The position numbers and the translations under genes are program-made. Shown piece after piece: positions 11,606-20,024 of a stretch of DNA of 51,877 nucleotides (the first letter of the stretch is position 1; each line of letters starts with the position of its first letter). Source of the DNA: Paenibacillus terrae (GTDB lineage Bacteria > Bacillota > Bacilli > Paenibacillales > Paenibacillaceae); contig NZ_PNXQ01000001.1 in the NCBI RefSeq assembly GCF_005217525.1, positions 48,333 to 100,209 of the forward strand, in the 5' to 3' direction. The notes beneath the pieces are model-generated. The model was not told the DNA's origin, did not search any database, and saw only the letters and a list, made by a program, of their open reading frames with translations.

Positions 11606-12727
11606 TTAGTGATTGGTGCTGTGTGCTCCTTTTTGTCTCAGAAATACCCCCTCAGCCCATACCTTTAGTTGCGCAAAAGCATAAACAACGCCGAACGAAC
11701 ATGTTAAAGTCGAAAGATAAACCAAGAGCAGCGCCACGAAGAAAGGAAGCTGGCCTATCAAATTACCAAACAAACGCAGCACGATGACCAGAATGAACAC
11801 GTTCGCTGTAAAGGCCCGATACGCGTAAGTAGATAACCATTTGTAATAGGGAAGTGAACGGGAATTCAAGCTGATCAGATGCCTTGCCAGCATGTAAATC
11901 AGGAATATCACTACCAGACTATACAAGGTCATGGACGGCTTCAGATAAATCAGATTTCCGAAGGACATATCCTCAAATCCAAAACCGAAAAATTCGTGAT
12001 TTGTCCAAATGAGAATAAGCAGCATTACCGGAATGAGTATGAACTGAATCCGGCGAAGCACTCCGTCGAACTGTTTCTTATATACCCAAGCGATTCCACC
12101 TAGTAAAGCATAAATAAAATAACTAACGAAAAAGCGGTCAAGGTAACGCAGACTAATCGCATATGCTCCTCGGAATACAAAGGTATCGTACACCAATAAC
12201 CACGCTCCGAAGATCACAAAGCTCACAATAAGCAGCGGAATGACCCGCTTAGGCTTAGCCAGGTATTTGTAGCAGATGAAAATAAGGACTGGCATCAGCA
12301 ATTGAAATTGCAACATCATCACTGTGTACCAATACTGTGATGATGCATTCCCGAGCACAAATGACTCGATGAGCGTCCAGAATGATGTAACGTGCTGATT
12401 AACCTGAATTTCCGGGAAGAAAATTAGGCCAGCCGCTGCCCACAGTAAATAAGGTATCACGAGCTCACCGAATTTTTCCTTGTAAAAATGGGATGCCTTC
12501 GTATGCTGATTATTTTTCACCATCCCATATACAATGGCAAAAATAAAGACTGGCGCAGTATACTTTACTATATTGAAAATAACACCTAATAAGGCTAGGT
12601 CATCATTAGTGTGTGCATACTTCAGAAACATTCCCAGAACGCTTTGCAAGATCGCTCCGCTAACGGCAAACACCTTTAAGATGTCGCTCTCATTAATATT
12701 AATATTCCGCTTTTCAGTGTTTTCCAT
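11606..12727 (-). CDS. Membrane acyltransferase family 3 protein
   Basis: Polytopic membrane protein of 373 residues with about ten hydrophobic segments. The N-terminus INESDILKVFAVSGAILQSV resembles the start of acyltransferase-3 (OafA/IcaC-like) proteins, which O-acylate sugars or other envelope molecules; the usual catalytic His early in this family is not evident here (the position reads Gln in ILQS). The ATG at 12727 has AAGGGG about 11 nt upstream; a GTG three codons earlier lies too close to it. It follows mdcG by 79 bp without a clear terminator, so it may be cotranscribed, but a role in malonate use is not supported by its family. Confidence 0.7.
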   Translation of the reverse strand: MENTEKRNININESDILKVFAVSGAILQSVLGMFLKYAHTNDDLALLGVIFNIVKYTAPVFIFAIVYGMVKNNQHTKASHFYKEKFGELVIPYLLWAAAGLIFFPEIQVNQHVTSFWTLIESFVLGNASSQYWYTVMMLQFQLLMPVLIFICYKYLAKPKRVIPLLIVSFVIFGAWLLVYDTFVFRGAYAISLRYLDRFFVSYFIYALLGGIAWVYKKQFDGVLRRIQFILIPVMLLILIWTNHEFFGFGFEDMSFGNLIYLKPSMTLYSLVVIFLIYMLARHLISLNSRSLPYYKWLSTYAYRAFTANVFILVIVLRLFGNLIGQLPFFVALLLVYLSTLTCSFGVVYAFAQLKVWAEGVFLRQKGAHSTNH

Positions 12728-12806
12728 ATTACGCACTTCCCCTTGGACAGCTTGCCTAAAGCCAAATGGTCGTGCATTCCTCCCTTTTGCCGTTGATTAT
12801 AGCTCC

Positions 12807-13427
12807 TTATTGCCGAGGATTACGAACGAGCTTGGGACCCGAAGAAGTTCGCAGCACCACAGTACTGGCCCGTTTCTCAAGAATTTCGCGCAGGACGTAG
12901 GCACCGTCTCTTGTCTCCAATTGAATGTCAATTCGAACACCCAGATGCTCCAACTTGTGCACAAGTCTTTCAGCTGCTGCATAATCAATAACCTCTGAAC
13001 CATCTATAACAAGGTCAAGATCACTCGTTTCCTTCACAGTTGGGTATTGCGTTACTATTTCGAAACCCGCACTTCCCACTGGTCCCCAGCGCCAATCCAG
13101 CATGATTTCTGCTAATAAATCCATCACCTGCAGGACAGGCTGTTGCCGTCTTGTTGCAGATAAAGAGTTCCACATCTGGCGCTCCGCTATCGCATAAGGA
13201 GACACGAGCTGGCACACGCCCTCCGGGTCAAGCAAGGCAGATTCCCGTTGATTTCGGTCTGTTCCACGTATTCCGACGGGAATATAACTATTTTCTAATA
13301 GTCCAGCCCTGCGAACGACTACAAAGGGGGCCCGCCTCAGCGAGGCGGTTACCCACTCCTTGTCTTCGTAGAAGGAGAGATATTTCAAATTGGACACTTC
13401 AATCAGATCATGTGGCCGAATTACCAT
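12807..13427 (-). CDS. mdcG: Malonate decarboxylase holo-ACP synthase (MdcG)
   Basis: Transfers the 2'-(5''-triphosphoribosyl)-3'-dephospho-CoA prosthetic group to the acyl-carrier subunit MdcC. 206 residues; the nucleotidyltransferase signature GSAGFEIVT (118-126) with SDLDL (Asp136, Asp138) is clear. It overlaps the end of the fused mdcDE gene by 7 bases, and its partner MdcB, which makes the prosthetic group precursor, lies upstream in the same operon. Last recognised mdc gene. Confidence 0.9.
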   Translation of the reverse strand: MVIRPHDLIEVSNLKYLSFYEDKEWVTASLRRAPFVVVRRAGLLENSYIPVGIRGTDRNQRESALLDPEGVCQLVSPYAIAERQMWNSLSATRRQQPVLQVMDLLAEIMLDWRWGPVGSAGFEIVTQYPTVKETSDLDLVIDGSEVIDYAAAERLVHKLEHLGVRIDIQLETRDGAYVLREILEKRASTVVLRTSSGPKLVRNPRQ

Positions 13428-15094
13428 TGCTCCGAAAGCACTTGTCGCACGTTATTAGTTGCCATACGCCCACCTGCCAGAGCTTCCTTGGTCTGCAAGC
13501 GGAAGCTAAGGTCACGAGGCGCTCCTTTCGTACTCTCAATAGCCTCGGAAATGGTCCGTTCCACAATGGCTACATCACTGTTCTGTGGATCGTCCGCTTG
13601 GATCCCGCTCAGCAGCGAATATAGTGCTCCCAGAGTACTGTAGCTGCGCACATCGTAGGCCATGGCTGGAACTTTCTTGGTAGCTTCATCCAGCTCGGCA
13701 ATCGTCCGCTTGGTGATTCGGGCAGCAGAAGCCTTGGACATGGCCTGAATATTAACCTTGCTGTCATCCAGTGCGATCAAACGATTCGATTGCAGCCCAT
13801 GCGCGAGGAAGCCTCCCGAAATCGCGTTACCGACGATCACACCGATGACCGGATGACCCTCTAATCTAGCGGTTGCATAAGCATCTGCACTTGCAGCGAG
13901 GGCAAGGCTGATGCCGACCATTTCTTCCTTATAGCCGTAGGCTTGACTCGGTACATCAATGATGGCAATGATCGGACGTTTGGTTTCTTTTTTCTCATCC
14001 TGACGGATTGCGTCCTTGATGACTTGAGCCACCGTCCAGCCTTCAAGCATACCGACCTCGCCGTTTCTGACACGCGGGAATCGGTTGGAGGCATCCGGAA
14101 CAATGGCGACATATCTGCACAATTGTCCGTTCTTTTCCACATCGGCCGCAAGTACGGAAGGAACATCGCTGACTGGGTGAGTAATGCCCGTCAAGCGGGA
14201 GAACCAGCGATAACCTCTACTGTCCGAAATGTCGACCGCGCCCTCTGTTGCCAGCGGGACAGGCTGCTGCACAGGCTGTATCTGCTTGTAAAATTCACGA
14301 TAGCGCTCAGGTGTCCAAGGTTCTGTAGGATCAAGATTGCTTAACAGGGTCAGATAGAAATCGATTTGCTCTGTTTTAGCAGGCTTTGCCGGTGCCTTGA
14401 GCGCAGTATCAATCGCTTCGATAACTGCATCCGTCGTATCTTCCACCACTTCGTCAATCAATCCGGTTTGGAAGCGCTGGTTGACTCCAATTGTGTTCCA
14501 AATCAAGGCTTTGTCGCTTGAATCGAACTCCATAACCCCTGCTTCCTGCTCAATGACCTCCGGCCCGTTCAGACCGAGGCGCGCTTTCTTCGTAGCAATC
14601 AGAGTGGTAAACAATTCTGCAGTAATGGACATTCCCCCAAATGCCCCTACGCGGCCCGGAATCAGCCCGATAACTGGAACGTATTTACGCAGTCCGACGA
14701 TCTGGGTCGCAATCTCCGAAATCGACAACAACCCATAGTTCGCTTCCTGTAGACGAACGCCTCCTGTATCGAAAATCATGATGGGATATAGCTTGTTCCC
14801 GTCCTTATTCACTTCCAGTGCCAGTTCGAGCGCTCCGGAAATTTTGGCCCCGCTGACTTCTCCAATGCCCCCTCCTTGAAAAGCACCTTCCATCGAAATG
14901 ATCAAGACCTTCTGTTTGTGTATTTCGCCAAGAACCAGAATGATCCCGTCATCGCTCTGAGGAACAATGCCTTGCGGCTCTAAGTGGGGGGATTGGATTT
15001 TGTCCAACGGCCCAAGCATCTCCCGGAAAGTCCCTTCGTCCAGCAACGCTTTGGCTCTCTCGCGTCCATTCAGCTCCACAAAACTATTCTGCAT
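13421..15094 (-). CDS. mdcD: Malonate decarboxylase, fused beta and gamma subunits (MdcD-MdcE)
   Basis: Decarboxylates malonyl-S-ACP to acetyl-S-ACP and CO2. 557 residues in two carboxyltransferase-like halves. Residues 1 to about 275 match MdcD (EGAFQGGGIGEVSGAKI, GGVRLQEAN, GRVGAFGG). A 15-20 residue linker rich in Gln and Pro follows, and about 293-557 matches MdcE (RGYRWFSRLTG, FPRVRNGEVG, PSQAYGYKEE, NAISGGFLAHGLQSNRLIAL). In Klebsiella and Pseudomonas these are separate polypeptides. There is no stop or frameshift at the join, so it reads as a genuine fusion. It overlaps mdcC by 11 bases; GGAGGTG lies before its ATG. Confidence 0.93.
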   Translation of the reverse strand: MQNSFVELNGRERAKALLDEGTFREMLGPLDKIQSPHLEPQGIVPQSDDGIILVLGEIHKQKVLIISMEGAFQGGGIGEVSGAKISGALELALEVNKDGNKLYPIMIFDTGGVRLQEANYGLLSISEIATQIVGLRKYVPVIGLIPGRVGAFGGMSITAELFTTLIATKKARLGLNGPEVIEQEAGVMEFDSSDKALIWNTIGVNQRFQTGLIDEVVEDTTDAVIEAIDTALKAPAKPAKTEQIDFYLTLLSNLDPTEPWTPERYREFYKQIQPVQQPVPLATEGAVDISDSRGYRWFSRLTGITHPVSDVPSVLAADVEKNGQLCRYVAIVPDASNRFPRVRNGEVGMLEGWTVAQVIKDAIRQDEKKETKRPIIAIIDVPSQAYGYKEEMVGISLALAASADAYATARLEGHPVIGVIVGNAISGGFLAHGLQSNRLIALDDSKVNIQAMSKASAARITKRTIAELDEATKKVPAMAYDVRSYSTLGALYSLLSGIQADDPQNSDVAIVERTISEAIESTKGAPRDLSFRLQTKEALAGGRMATNNVRQVLSEQW

Positions 15095-15383
15095 AGTCTA
15101 GCACCTCCAACACTTGCGTAAATCTAAGCATTACTACCCCCGGAGTAGCTCCGAAGTCATGAACTGTAATATTGGCAGTAATCGGATAACGGTTAAAAAA
15201 ACGGATCAGAACATTCTCCCATACTTGTCCAAATCCTTCACTGCCTGTTAAAATGCTGACGTTGGTGGTCTGGCCTTCCACAGGCTCTACAATAATCTCC
15301 AAATCCCCCGAACCGACAACACCGATATGTGCCGGCTTACGGATGGGCTTCGTCGTTTGATATTGAAACTGTAATTTTTCCAT
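15084..15383 (-). CDS. mdcC: Malonate decarboxylase acyl-carrier subunit delta (MdcC)
   Basis: Small acyl carrier protein on which malonyl and acetyl groups cycle. 99 residues, the usual length. The prosthetic-group Ser25 is in GVVGSGDLEI. It sits between mdcB and the mdcDE fusion gene; the ATG at 15383 is read 28 bp after mdcB. It is unlike the fatty-acid ACP and needs MdcB and MdcG for activation, both encoded in this operon. Confidence 0.93.
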   Translation of the reverse strand: MEKLQFQYQTTKPIRKPAHIGVVGSGDLEIIVEPVEGQTTNVSILTGSEGFGQVWENVLIRFFNRYPITANITVHDFGATPGVVMLRFTQVLEVLDYAE

Positions 15384-15411
15384 CCTTCAGGAACACCTCC
15401 AAGTAAAAGTA

Positions 15412-16275
15412 TCAATCGATGAGAAACAATGTGGCGGCTAGCAGGTCGGCGCTGCCTCCAGGTGAGAGCCGTCTAAATTTACAATGCTCGGACAATCGGT
15501 AAAACAGCTTTCTGCCCGACTGGGTACTGAATCCGTCTGCAGCAAGGAAGGCACCGGACATTCGCTTGATCGTTATCAGGTCTGACCAATGGCCGCGATG
15601 TAGGATGCAGGTATCGTCCACACTTGCCATCAAAGCCAATAATGCTTCGATGCGTGCTTCCTCCTCCGTCTTGCCACAAGCTCTGGCGTGCAGCAAAGTG
15701 GGCAGGGCATTATCACGGATGTGCGGAAAACCGAGCCTCGCCTCTTCCTCTGCTCCCATTACCGCGTATCTCTTCTTCACCGATTGTCCATTCGTCCGCT
15801 GCATCGGGCGGTACCGATCATGGAACGATGCGATTGTTCCTGCAATGCTCATAATCTGATGTGGGTCCCGTTCCCTTGGAAAGGCTGCCCGTGCACTGGT
15901 TAAAAGACCAAGGGCCCAAATGGCACCCTTATGTGTATTGACACCGTTCGTTGCACGGAGCATCACCTTTTCGCCCTCCCGCCCGATTAGAGCTATCTGC
16001 TCGCGCAAAGACTGGTCCACCGGGTGAAGGTATGACACAATGGCTATTTCCCGAAACGTATCCTCCAATGCTCTCGCGGATGTAAACATCAGATCGATGG
16101 ACATATCTGTATGAGAGCCATTGTCTCTGGCATCGACAAGTCCAGGCTTGGGCGTAAGAAGAGCCTCTTCCGTCAATGCCTTTACCGCTTTGGCAGCCAG
16201 AGAAGCCGCGAAAGCCGAATGCTTCATCGTGAGCATGGCTTTAAGACCAGCTCCGGAATTTAGCCGGTGGATCAT
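15412..16275 (-). CDS. mdcB: Triphosphoribosyl-dephospho-CoA synthase (MdcB, CitG-like)
   Basis: Makes the triphosphoribosyl-dephospho-CoA precursor of the MdcC prosthetic group from ATP and dephospho-CoA. Up to 287 residues, with the family motif LLTPKPGLVDARDNGSHTDM near 40-60 and the basic AVMGAEEEARLGFPHIRD segment. The start is uncertain: the ATG at 16275 overlaps mdcA by 35 bases without a strong ribosome site. An ATG at 16236, just past the mdcA stop, would give 274 residues and simple coupling. Both keep the conserved part. Confidence 0.9.
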   Translation of the reverse strand: MIHRLNSGAGLKAMLTMKHSAFAASLAAKAVKALTEEALLTPKPGLVDARDNGSHTDMSIDLMFTSARALEDTFREIAIVSYLHPVDQSLREQIALIGREGEKVMLRATNGVNTHKGAIWALGLLTSARAAFPRERDPHQIMSIAGTIASFHDRYRPMQRTNGQSVKKRYAVMGAEEEARLGFPHIRDNALPTLLHARACGKTEEEARIEALLALMASVDDTCILHRGHWSDLITIKRMSGAFLAADGFSTQSGRKLFYRLSEHCKFRRLSPGGSADLLAATLFLID

Positions 16276-17887
16276 ACAATCCGTCTGACCAATCTACGAG
16301 GTCGTTGATCGTTTGTGCTGCCAGCAGCGAGCGCTTGGCTTGTCTACGCATGATTCCAAGATCCTCCGGATAGGCCACGATCCCCCTGTCACGCAGCAAG
16401 CTTACATCGCTCTCATGGCTTTCCATACCCAATGGCGTTACGCCCGCAATTGCCGCGAGTGCCTTCTTTCTCTCCTCTATGCTGTCCGTCTTGTAGAGGT
16501 ATGCGATACCTTCCTCGGTGAGGACGTGGGTGACATCATCCCCGTAAATCATAACCGGCGTAATGGCGAGGCCGGATTCATCCTTCACCTTGATGGCATC
16601 TAGCGAATCCACAAATACTGGCTTTTTGTTGGCACCGTATGTTTCAACCATCTGCACGACCAATTTCCGGCCTTTAGAGAGTTCCGTCGGGTGCTCGATC
16701 ATGTCAAGCCAGGCAGGAGTCGCATGTCGCCGTCCCCGAGGATCATGCCCCATATTCGGTGCTCCTCCAAAACCGGACAGTCTGCCGGAAGTAACGGTAG
16801 ACGAATTACCCGCGCAGTCCATTTGTAACGTTGATCCGATAAACATATCTACAGCGAATTGGCCTGCAACCTGACACATCGCGCGGTTGGAGCGCATAGA
16901 TCCGTCCTTGCCGACGAAGAACACATCTGAACGAGCCGCAATGTATTTCTCCATACCGACCTCGCCTCCAAAGCTGTGAATGCTTTCGACCCAGCCGGAT
17001 TCAATCGCCGGAATCAAAGTCGGATGCGGATTCAGGGCCCAGTGCTTGGCAATCTTCCCTTTCAGGCCGAGCTGCTCGCCATAGGTCGGCAGCAAAAGCT
17101 CAATCGCTGCAGTATTAAAGCCAATGCCGTGATTAAGCGACTGCACCTGATGTTTTCCATAAATGCCCTTGATCGCCATCATGCCCATCAGGATTTGCAG
17201 TTCAGTAATATTCTGCGGATCACGGGTAAACAGTGCTTCCAGTGCGTAAGGTTTGTCGGCCTGTACAATGACATCGACCCAGGAGGCTGGAATATCGGTT
17301 CTCGGCAGTTCGTCCACGATTTCGTTGACCTGCACGATCACGATCCCATCCTTGAAAGCGGCCGCTTCTACGATCGTCGGAGTTTCTTCCGTATTGTTTC
17401 CGGTATACAGATTGCCCTCGCGATCTGATTTGTCTGCCGCTACCAGCACCACATCTGGAATAAGGTCAATGAAGAGGCGTCCGAACAATTCCAAATACGT
17501 ATGGATGTCACCGAGCTTAAGCGTCCCGTCATCAATCATTTGCGCTACACGCAGGCTTTGGGAGCCACTGTAGGAGAAATCCAGCTTCCCGGCGATGCCT
17601 TTCTCGAAAATATCCAAATGTTCAGGTCTTGAAATGCTGGACATAATCATATGCAGGTCGTGCACCTTGCCAGAATCGACTTCCAGCAGCTTCTGGGAAA
17701 GGAAGGACGCTTGCTTCTGGTTATCTCCTTCCAGTACGACCTTCGCACCTGGCTCGATTAGCGCCTCCAGCAGATCGACGATCCGGGAGGAGTCGATGTA
17801 TTTTCCGTCCAGCCACTTTTCCACCTTTCCTAACTTTTCCTGCTTTTTATCACGTTTTTGTGACCAGGATCGCAGTACTTTATTCAT
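16241..17887 (-). CDS. mdcA: Malonate decarboxylase alpha subunit, acetyl-ACP:malonate transferase (MdcA)
   Basis: Exchanges acetyl for malonyl on the carrier protein, releasing acetate. 548 residues, the normal length, with a CoA-transferase-like fold; recognisable parts are VVLEGDNQKQASFLSQ, SLNHGIGFNTAAIELLLP and QMDCAGNSSTVTSGRLSGFGGAPNMGHDPRGRRHATPAW. I use the ATG at 17887: AAGGAG lies 8 nt upstream and the ATG overlaps the mdcH stop as ATGA. A start six codons earlier (17905) has no such support. Second gene of the operon. Confidence 0.95.
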   Translation of the reverse strand: MNKVLRSWSQKRDKKQEKLGKVEKWLDGKYIDSSRIVDLLEALIEPGAKVVLEGDNQKQASFLSQKLLEVDSGKVHDLHMIMSSISRPEHLDIFEKGIAGKLDFSYSGSQSLRVAQMIDDGTLKLGDIHTYLELFGRLFIDLIPDVVLVAADKSDREGNLYTGNNTEETPTIVEAAAFKDGIVIVQVNEIVDELPRTDIPASWVDVIVQADKPYALEALFTRDPQNITELQILMGMMAIKGIYGKHQVQSLNHGIGFNTAAIELLLPTYGEQLGLKGKIAKHWALNPHPTLIPAIESGWVESIHSFGGEVGMEKYIAARSDVFFVGKDGSMRSNRAMCQVAGQFAVDMFIGSTLQMDCAGNSSTVTSGRLSGFGGAPNMGHDPRGRRHATPAWLDMIEHPTELSKGRKLVVQMVETYGANKKPVFVDSLDAIKVKDESGLAITPVMIYGDDVTHVLTEEGIAYLYKTDSIEERKKALAAIAGVTPLGMESHESDVSLLRDRGIVAYPEDLGIMRRQAKRSLLAAQTINDLVDWSDGLYDPPAKFRSWS

Positions 17888-18795
17888 TCTTCTTGCTCCT
17901 TCCATTTTCTAATCAGATACTGAGTCGCTTCCAAACCGATCTCGTCCACAGATATTTGCAGCGCATCCTTATGGGCTTGCTTGACAAGTGTGGAAAGAGT
18001 ATGACCCGGCGGCATCTCGATGAAACAGTCAACTCCGGATTCGACGCAGACAGCCGTCATATCCATCCACCGGACGGGATATGCTACGTTTAGGGCAAGG
18101 TCCTCCGCAATTTTTTCCTTGGCTGTCGTCTTTCTCCCCGTATGATTCATCAAATATGGTATTTGAGCGTCCCGCATGGAAAAAGTGTGCATTTTCAGCA
18201 ATAGCTTATTGGCTACCTCTGACATCAGCGGGGAGTGTGAAGGAATCGGAACCTTCAGAAGCACTGTCTTAGCGGCCCCAAACTCCTTCGCATGCATAAA
18301 AGCTTTATTTATCCCTTCCAATGAACCGGATATGACGATTTGCTGCTCTGCATTCATATTCGAGAGGTAGACAGGCATCGCCTCGCTATGAGAAAGATCC
18401 ACGGCTTGTTGAACCTCTGCCTTCGTAAGCCCAATAATCACACCCATTCCATATCCTTCAGGAAAGGCTTCTTCCATCAACCGGGCACGGAGCCATACGA
18501 TCCGAAGCGCATCCTCGAACGAGAGAACTCCCGCGATGACCGCCGCAGGAAATGCACCAATGGAATGCCCTGCCACAAATTGGGGACGGATCCCCTGCTC
18601 GATCAACCGGTAGGCTATTGCCGTTTCCTTAACGAAGAGTGCCGTCTGAATCCAGACCGTTGAGCCCATAGCCTTCTCATCATCACGCAGTTCAGTTCCG
18701 ATGATACTTGTTGCCTTTTTCACATACTCGGGCACATCCTGGAGCATTCCAGGAACCTGTGACCCCTGGCCGGGAAATGTAAAAACGATGTTCAG
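17884..18795 (-). CDS. mdcH: Malonyl-CoA:ACP transacylase MdcH, with a probable CTG start
   Basis: Primes the decarboxylase by loading malonyl from CoA onto MdcC. The FabD-like fold has catalytic GHSIG (nucleophile Ser) and a His in PIPSHSPLM. The first ATG (18747) would leave out the family N-terminus. Reading upstream in frame from there gives LNIVFTFPGQGSQVPG, an excellent match to the family's FPGQGSQ oxyanion motif. No ATG, GTG or TTG exists between that segment and the in-frame stop. AAAGGTGGTG lies 5 nt before a CTG at 18795, so I start there (303 residues); ATT just upstream is the alternative. First gene of the mdc operon. Confidence 0.88.
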   Translation of the reverse strand: MNIVFTFPGQGSQVPGMLQDVPEYVKKATSIIGTELRDDEKAMGSTVWIQTALFVKETAIAYRLIEQGIRPQFVAGHSIGAFPAAVIAGVLSFEDALRIVWLRARLMEEAFPEGYGMGVIIGLTKAEVQQAVDLSHSEAMPVYLSNMNAEQQIVISGSLEGINKAFMHAKEFGAAKTVLLKVPIPSHSPLMSEVANKLLLKMHTFSMRDAQIPYLMNHTGRKTTAKEKIAEDLALNVAYPVRWMDMTAVCVESGVDCFIEMPPGHTLSTLVKQAHKDALQISVDEIGLEATQYLIRKWKEQEE

Positions 18796-18825
18796 AATCT
18801 CACCACCTTTAGCAGATTCATTTTC

Positions 18826-18865
18826 TTACATTGTCAATTGTAATAAGTGAGTAAATACCTGTAAA
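18826..18865 (-). promoter_or_regulatory. Promoter of the mdc operon
   Basis: Minus-strand -35 TTTACA (18865-18860) and -10 TACAAT (18842-18837) are 17 bp apart, placing the transcription start near 18830. TTACA and TGTAA arms at 18826-18843, 8 bp apart, overlap the -10 and may be an additional contact site. Confidence 0.65.
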
Positions 18866-18888
18866 ATATATATATTCACATATGATTG

Positions 18889-18904
18889 ATAACCTAATGG
18901 TTAT
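18889..18904. promoter_or_regulatory. LysR-type operator between mdcR and mdcH
   Basis: ATAACCTAATGGTTAT is a perfect 6-4-6 inverted repeat. It is centred about 66 bp upstream of the predicted mdc start, the standard recognition site of LysR regulators, and 17 bp before the mdcR start codon, where binding would also give autorepression. Confidence 0.65.
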
Positions 18905-18921
18905 AAAGGAGCTACTCCATA

Positions 18922-19794
18922 ATGGATTATTTACAGCTTAAGTATTTTCAAGTGACCTCGAAGTATGAACATGTCACACGTGCCGCGAACGAGTTGTTTA
19001 TTTCACAGCCTGCCTTAAGTAAAATGATTCGAAACCTGGAGACGGAATTGGGTGTGCAGCTATTTGACCGCGAAGGAAAACATATCGTGCTGAATGAATA
19101 CGGCAAGAAGTTCCTGAAAAGAGTGAATCAGTCGCTCTCAGCGCTAGAGCAAGGCATATCCGAAGTCAAAGAAATGAAGAACGAAAAGGTAGAGGTCATC
19201 ACGTTATACGTCGCCGTCGGCTCTATGCTATTGCCCAACCTGGTTGGTAAGTTTCGCGATCTCTACCCTCAAATTAGATTCAACCTGACCCAGCACCCTG
19301 CGATGGTGAAGAAAGGACTGGCGTACGATTTTGCGATTACGTCCGAAGAGTTGGCAGACAACGAACATGCGATCCTGCTGGAGGAGGAAATTTTGCTTGG
19401 CGTACCAAAATCTCACCCTCTGAGTTCTCAGGACACCGTATTCCTGAAAGATCTAGAGCATGAGAAGTTTATCAGCCTTACACCTGGAAATTCGCTTAGG
19501 AAGACAACAGACCGCTTTTTTACCCACGTCCCTTATGAACCGGACATCATCTTTGAAAGTGATGATCCGGCTACGGTAAGAGGGTTGATTCAGACAGGAC
19601 TTGGCATCTCCTTTATTCCTTCTATCCTGTGGAGGAACGTCGTAACCGAAGACATCAAGCTGCTTCAAATCAGGGAGCCTCGATGTATGCGAACAATCTA
19701 TCTGTCCTATCCTACTGGGGAACTGCACACCGATATAGAGAAATCGTTCTTCGAATTCATCATTAGATTTTTCCAGGATATTGCCCAGCATTGA
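18922..19794 (+). CDS. mdcR: LysR-family regulator of the malonate decarboxylase operon
   Basis: 290 residues: an N-terminal winged HTH (about 1-60, with AANELFISQPALSKMIRNLE) and a periplasmic-binding-type effector domain. It is divergent from mdcH with an LTTR-type palindrome between them, so it most likely activates mdc in response to malonate or malonyl-CoA. Known MdcR proteins of proteobacterial mdc clusters are LysR members; the symbol rests on that and on context. AAAGGAG precedes the ATG. The upstream YEHVTRAAN in place of the usual SFTRAAE-like sequence is normal variation. Confidence 0.85.
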   Translation: MDYLQLKYFQVTSKYEHVTRAANELFISQPALSKMIRNLETELGVQLFDREGKHIVLNEYGKKFLKRVNQSLSALEQGISEVKEMKNEKVEVITLYVAVGSMLLPNLVGKFRDLYPQIRFNLTQHPAMVKKGLAYDFAITSEELADNEHAILLEEEILLGVPKSHPLSSQDTVFLKDLEHEKFISLTPGNSLRKTTDRFFTHVPYEPDIIFESDDPATVRGLIQTGLGISFIPSILWRNVVTEDIKLLQIREPRCMRTIYLSYPTGELHTDIEKSFFEFIIRFFQDIAQH

Positions 19795-20024
19795 CGATTT
19801 AGATACCTTTTGTCATAATAACTGACTTATTGCTTTATCATTCTTCGGATTAGTAGGATCAATATCTTTAGAATATTTAATTTCTATACATGCTTCGTTT
19901 CAAATTTTTTGTTTTTGGTTAAGGCATTTGCACATAAATGGATAACCGATTCATATGATGGAGCTATACCATTCACAACTTGTTCAGCAGGTAGACCATC
20001 TCAGACAGCAAGGAGGGAAATGAC

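Noticed and set aside
19928..19958. TTGCAC to TATGAT as promoter of the second ABC operon
   Set aside because: The spacer is 20 bp or the -10 is poor, depending on alignment; not strong enough to list.
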